Origin: Moheibacter sediminis
Lineage (GTDB): Bacteria; Bacteroidota; Bacteroidia; Flavobacteriales; Weeksellaceae
DNA: 64,000 bases
Reading direction: 5' to 3'
Assembly (NCBI RefSeq): GCF_900176425.1
Contig: NZ_FWXS01000008.1
Coordinates: 119,366 to 183,365 of the forward strand
Part shown: one piece after another, positions 62,280-64,000 of the stretch
Layout of the letters: every line of letters begins with the position of its first letter
Position numbering within the stretch: the first letter of the stretch is position 1
Notes under the pieces: generated by a model
Database searches by the model: none
What the model was told of the DNA's origin: nothing
What the model saw: only the letters and a program-made list of their open reading frames with translations
Position numbers and translations under genes: made by a program

Positions 62280-64000
62280 ATGAGAAAACATTTATTTTAT
62301 CTATTACTGCTTGGAGTAGTCTTTACAAATGCGCAAGTCTTACCACAAGTTGAGTGGGCTAAAAATCTTGGAAGTACGGGTGGCGATGAAGGTTGGGGTA
62401 TTGCCAATACACTTGACGGAGGGTATATTGCGATAGGAAATACTTATATGGTTGACGGTGATGTAACAGCTAACTATGGGAATTATGACTATTGGGTTGC
62501 TAAATTAGACAGTTCAGGAAATATAGAATGGACTAAGAATTATGGTGGGACAAATTCAGATCAGGCAAGAAAAGTAGTTCCTACACCAGACGGAGGTTAT
62601 ATATTGGCTGGAATGACAGATTCTAACAATATTGACGTTTCCGGAACACACGGAGAATATTGGTATGAAGGAGAGTGGTACGGTGACTATCAAGATGATT
62701 ATTGGATTGTCAAAATTGATAGTGCAGGAAATATTGAATGGCAGAAAACTTTGGGTGGAAATCACAGAGAATTACTGAACGATATTAAGGTCACTGCAAA
62801 TGGTGGCTACATCATTTCGGGAACCAGCAATTCCAATAGCGGAGATGTAACAGACAGCCATCAGTCAGATGGAGGTTATGACATGGATGCTTGGGTAGTA
62901 AATTTAGATAGTCAAGGAAATATTGTTTGGCAAAAAGCTTTTGGAGGATACGATGGTTCATCGCGATTTGAAAGTATCGAGCAAACTTCAGATGGAGGTT
63001 ACATAGCTGGAGGTTCAACTTCTGCTATCGGAGGAGATGCTCCACCATTGAAAGGAATTGCTGATTTATGGGTGGTAAAGATGGGCCAGACCGGTAATAT
63101 CGAATGGTCTAAAACTTTCGGTGGAAGTCGTGGTCAAGTTGCACATTCTGTAAAACAATTACCAAATAATGGTTACATCGTTTCTGGAGTTTCATCATCC
63201 GCAGATGGCGACGTCTCTAACGGAGTAGATAACCTCAATACCAGATGGGTTATTAAATTAGATGATGATGGGGCTATAGAATGGGAAAGAAGTTATCATG
63301 GTATGTGGGGGGCTGTGACACTTGAAATAACTTCTGACGGGAATTTTGTATTAGGTGATATGATTCAACAAGATGCCAATTTAATGAAAATTGATGTTGC
63401 TTCAGGTGAAATTATCTGGTCAAAAAGTTTTGGAGGAAGCGGCCGAGATATGATATATGGAATGGTCTTAACACCTGATGGTGGTTTTGTTACAGTGGGC
63501 GGATCTAATTCCAATGATGGTGATATACCAGGTAATCATGGAGATTATGATATTTTAGTGGCTAAACTAAGCCCTGACTGTTTGGTTCCGGAATTAACAA
63601 TTGACACGACACATACCATTTGTGTGGGAGAAGAATTGACTTTGACTGCCGATGCAGAAGCAGAATTGATCAGCTGGTATGATGCAGCAGAAGCCGAAAC
63701 GCCAATTTTTACAGGAACTGAATTTGAATTGCCGGAATTGACAGAAACCACTTCTTATTGGGTTGAGGCTGCAAACGGAGTTTGTAAAACGGGAAGAACA
63801 GAAATTATAATCACTGTAAATCCATTACCTGTATTAGAGGCCGAAACGACTTATGCTATCTGTTCCGGAAACGAAGCTAGTTTGTACGCAAGCTCACCGA
63901 GCAACGTGATTTTCTGGTATGCAAATGAAGACGATACCGAATATTTATACCACGGAAATCTTTTTGTAACCGAAGTTTTAACAGAAAATACAACTTATTG
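62280..64000 (+). CDS. Large secreted protein with beta-propeller repeats and Ig-like domains (3' end outside window)
   Basis: 573 codons are visible without stop. Signal peptide MRKHLFYLLLLGVVFTNAQ. From residue 25 to about 435 there are seven or more repeats of 55-60 residues with the pattern DGGYI..G.S.S..GDV...DYWVVKLD..GNI.W.K.FGG, the kind of surface beta-propeller common in T9SS clients. From about 440 two Ig-like SprB/PKD-type domains begin (CVGEELTLTADAEAELISWYDAAEAE, CSGNEASLYASSPSNVIFWY). A T9SS sorting domain would be expected at the missing C-terminus. Function probably adhesion or polymer binding. Confidence 0.9.
   Translation, partial: MRKHLFYLLLLGVVFTNAQVLPQVEWAKNLGSTGGDEGWGIANTLDGGYIAIGNTYMVDGDVTANYGNYDYWVAKLDSSGNIEWTKNYGGTNSDQARKVVPTPDGGYILAGMTDSNNIDVSGTHGEYWYEGEWYGDYQDDYWIVKIDSAGNIEWQKTLGGNHRELLNDIKVTANGGYIISGTSNSNSGDVTDSHQSDGGYDMDAWVVNLDSQGNIVWQKAFGGYDGSSRFESIEQTSDGGYIAGGSTSAIGGDAPPLKGIADLWVVKMGQTGNIEWSKTFGGSRGQVAHSVKQLPNNGYIVSGVSSSADGDVSNGVDNLNTRWVIKLDDDGAIEWERSYHGMWGAVTLEITSDGNFVLGDMIQQDANLMKIDVASGEIIWSKSFGGSGRDMIYGMVLTPDGGFVTVGGSNSNDGDIPGNHGDYDILVAKLSPDCLVPELTIDTTHTICVGEELTLTADAEAELISWYDAAEAETPIFTGTEFELPELTETTSYWVEAANGVCKTGRTEIIITVNPLPVLEAETTYAICSGNEASLYASSPSNVIFWYANEDDTEYLYHGNLFVTEVLTENTTY

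Noticed and set aside
1..64000. CRISPR array
   Set aside because: No set of regularly spaced identical repeats was found; the only repeats are single inverted or dispersed ones.

Overview
This window is chromosomal DNA of a low-GC member of the Bacteroidota, most likely class Flavobacteriia, order Flavobacteriales, in or near Weeksellaceae/Flavobacteriaceae. The evidence is a type IX secretion system (T9SS) client set with both sorting-domain types and a PorP/SprF protein, Bacteroidota promoters (TTTG, 17-23 bases, TAnnTTTG), bacillithiol synthesis (BshA), a 5-helix cytochrome b succinate dehydrogenase, a fused E1 alpha/beta 2-oxoacid dehydrogenase, and the ileS - TraR/DksA-like - lspA gene order. 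The species cannot be named from the sequence.

Layout. 1-9.5 kb: housekeeping genes (3' part of ileS, a DksA-like protein, lspA, a secreted M48 peptidase, a secreted protein of unknown function, a DUF3817 protein, recQ, fmt). 9.6-13.7 kb: HU, pdxH, YqgE/AlgH, a class IV aminotransferase, a START-like protein, tRNA-Met(CAT), a decayed GIY-YIG protein and a DUF4268 protein. 13.7-18.1 kb: a 1028-residue adhesin-like T9SS type B protein followed by PorP/SprF. 18.2-26.9 kb: a PadR regulator with a PspC membrane protein, bshA, sdhCAB, a beta-carbonic anhydrase and a DinB-like protein. 27-35.3 kb, minus strand: a lipoprotein sugar dehydrogenase, an outer-membrane barrel, fused 2-oxoacid dehydrogenase E1, a TPR protein and gyrA. 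35.5-36.5 kb: rpmH and ftsE. 36.5-48.1 kb, minus strand: two glycosyltransferases, a YgjV-like membrane protein, a large RluA-type synthase, two tandem M12B-like secreted metalloproteases, hppD, a thiolase and a DUF6090-like protein. 48.4-49.8 kb: lysA and tRNA-Ser(TGA).

49.9-53.4 kb is the accessory segment. A truncated tyrosine-integrase N-terminus lies next to tRNA-Ser, followed by an ArsR-SRPBCC-DoxX-YdeI cassette with a clear two-site operator, a methyltransferase, and about 0.6 kb of debris that includes a probable IS3-family transposase tail. 53.4-58.0 kb is a tightly coupled operon: secreted START protein, DUF2062 membrane protein, SDR, NAD-epimerase, LytS-type kinase and LytTR response regulator. 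It has no obvious named counterpart and is the best candidate here for an undescribed system, possibly handling a lipid. 58-64 kb holds a secreted amidohydrolase, a small cysteine-containing secreted protein, a TPR/transmembrane/HTH regulator and the 5' part of a large beta-propeller/Ig-like secreted protein that runs off the window.

Non-coding structure: three diverged copies of a GC-rich element of 70-100 bases sit between genes at about 10.0, 20.6 and 48.3 kb. Several further short flavobacterial-type intergenic repeats, clear intrinsic terminators and several Bacteroidota-type promoters are listed. No CRISPR array, rRNA gene, intact transposase or complete prophage was seen.
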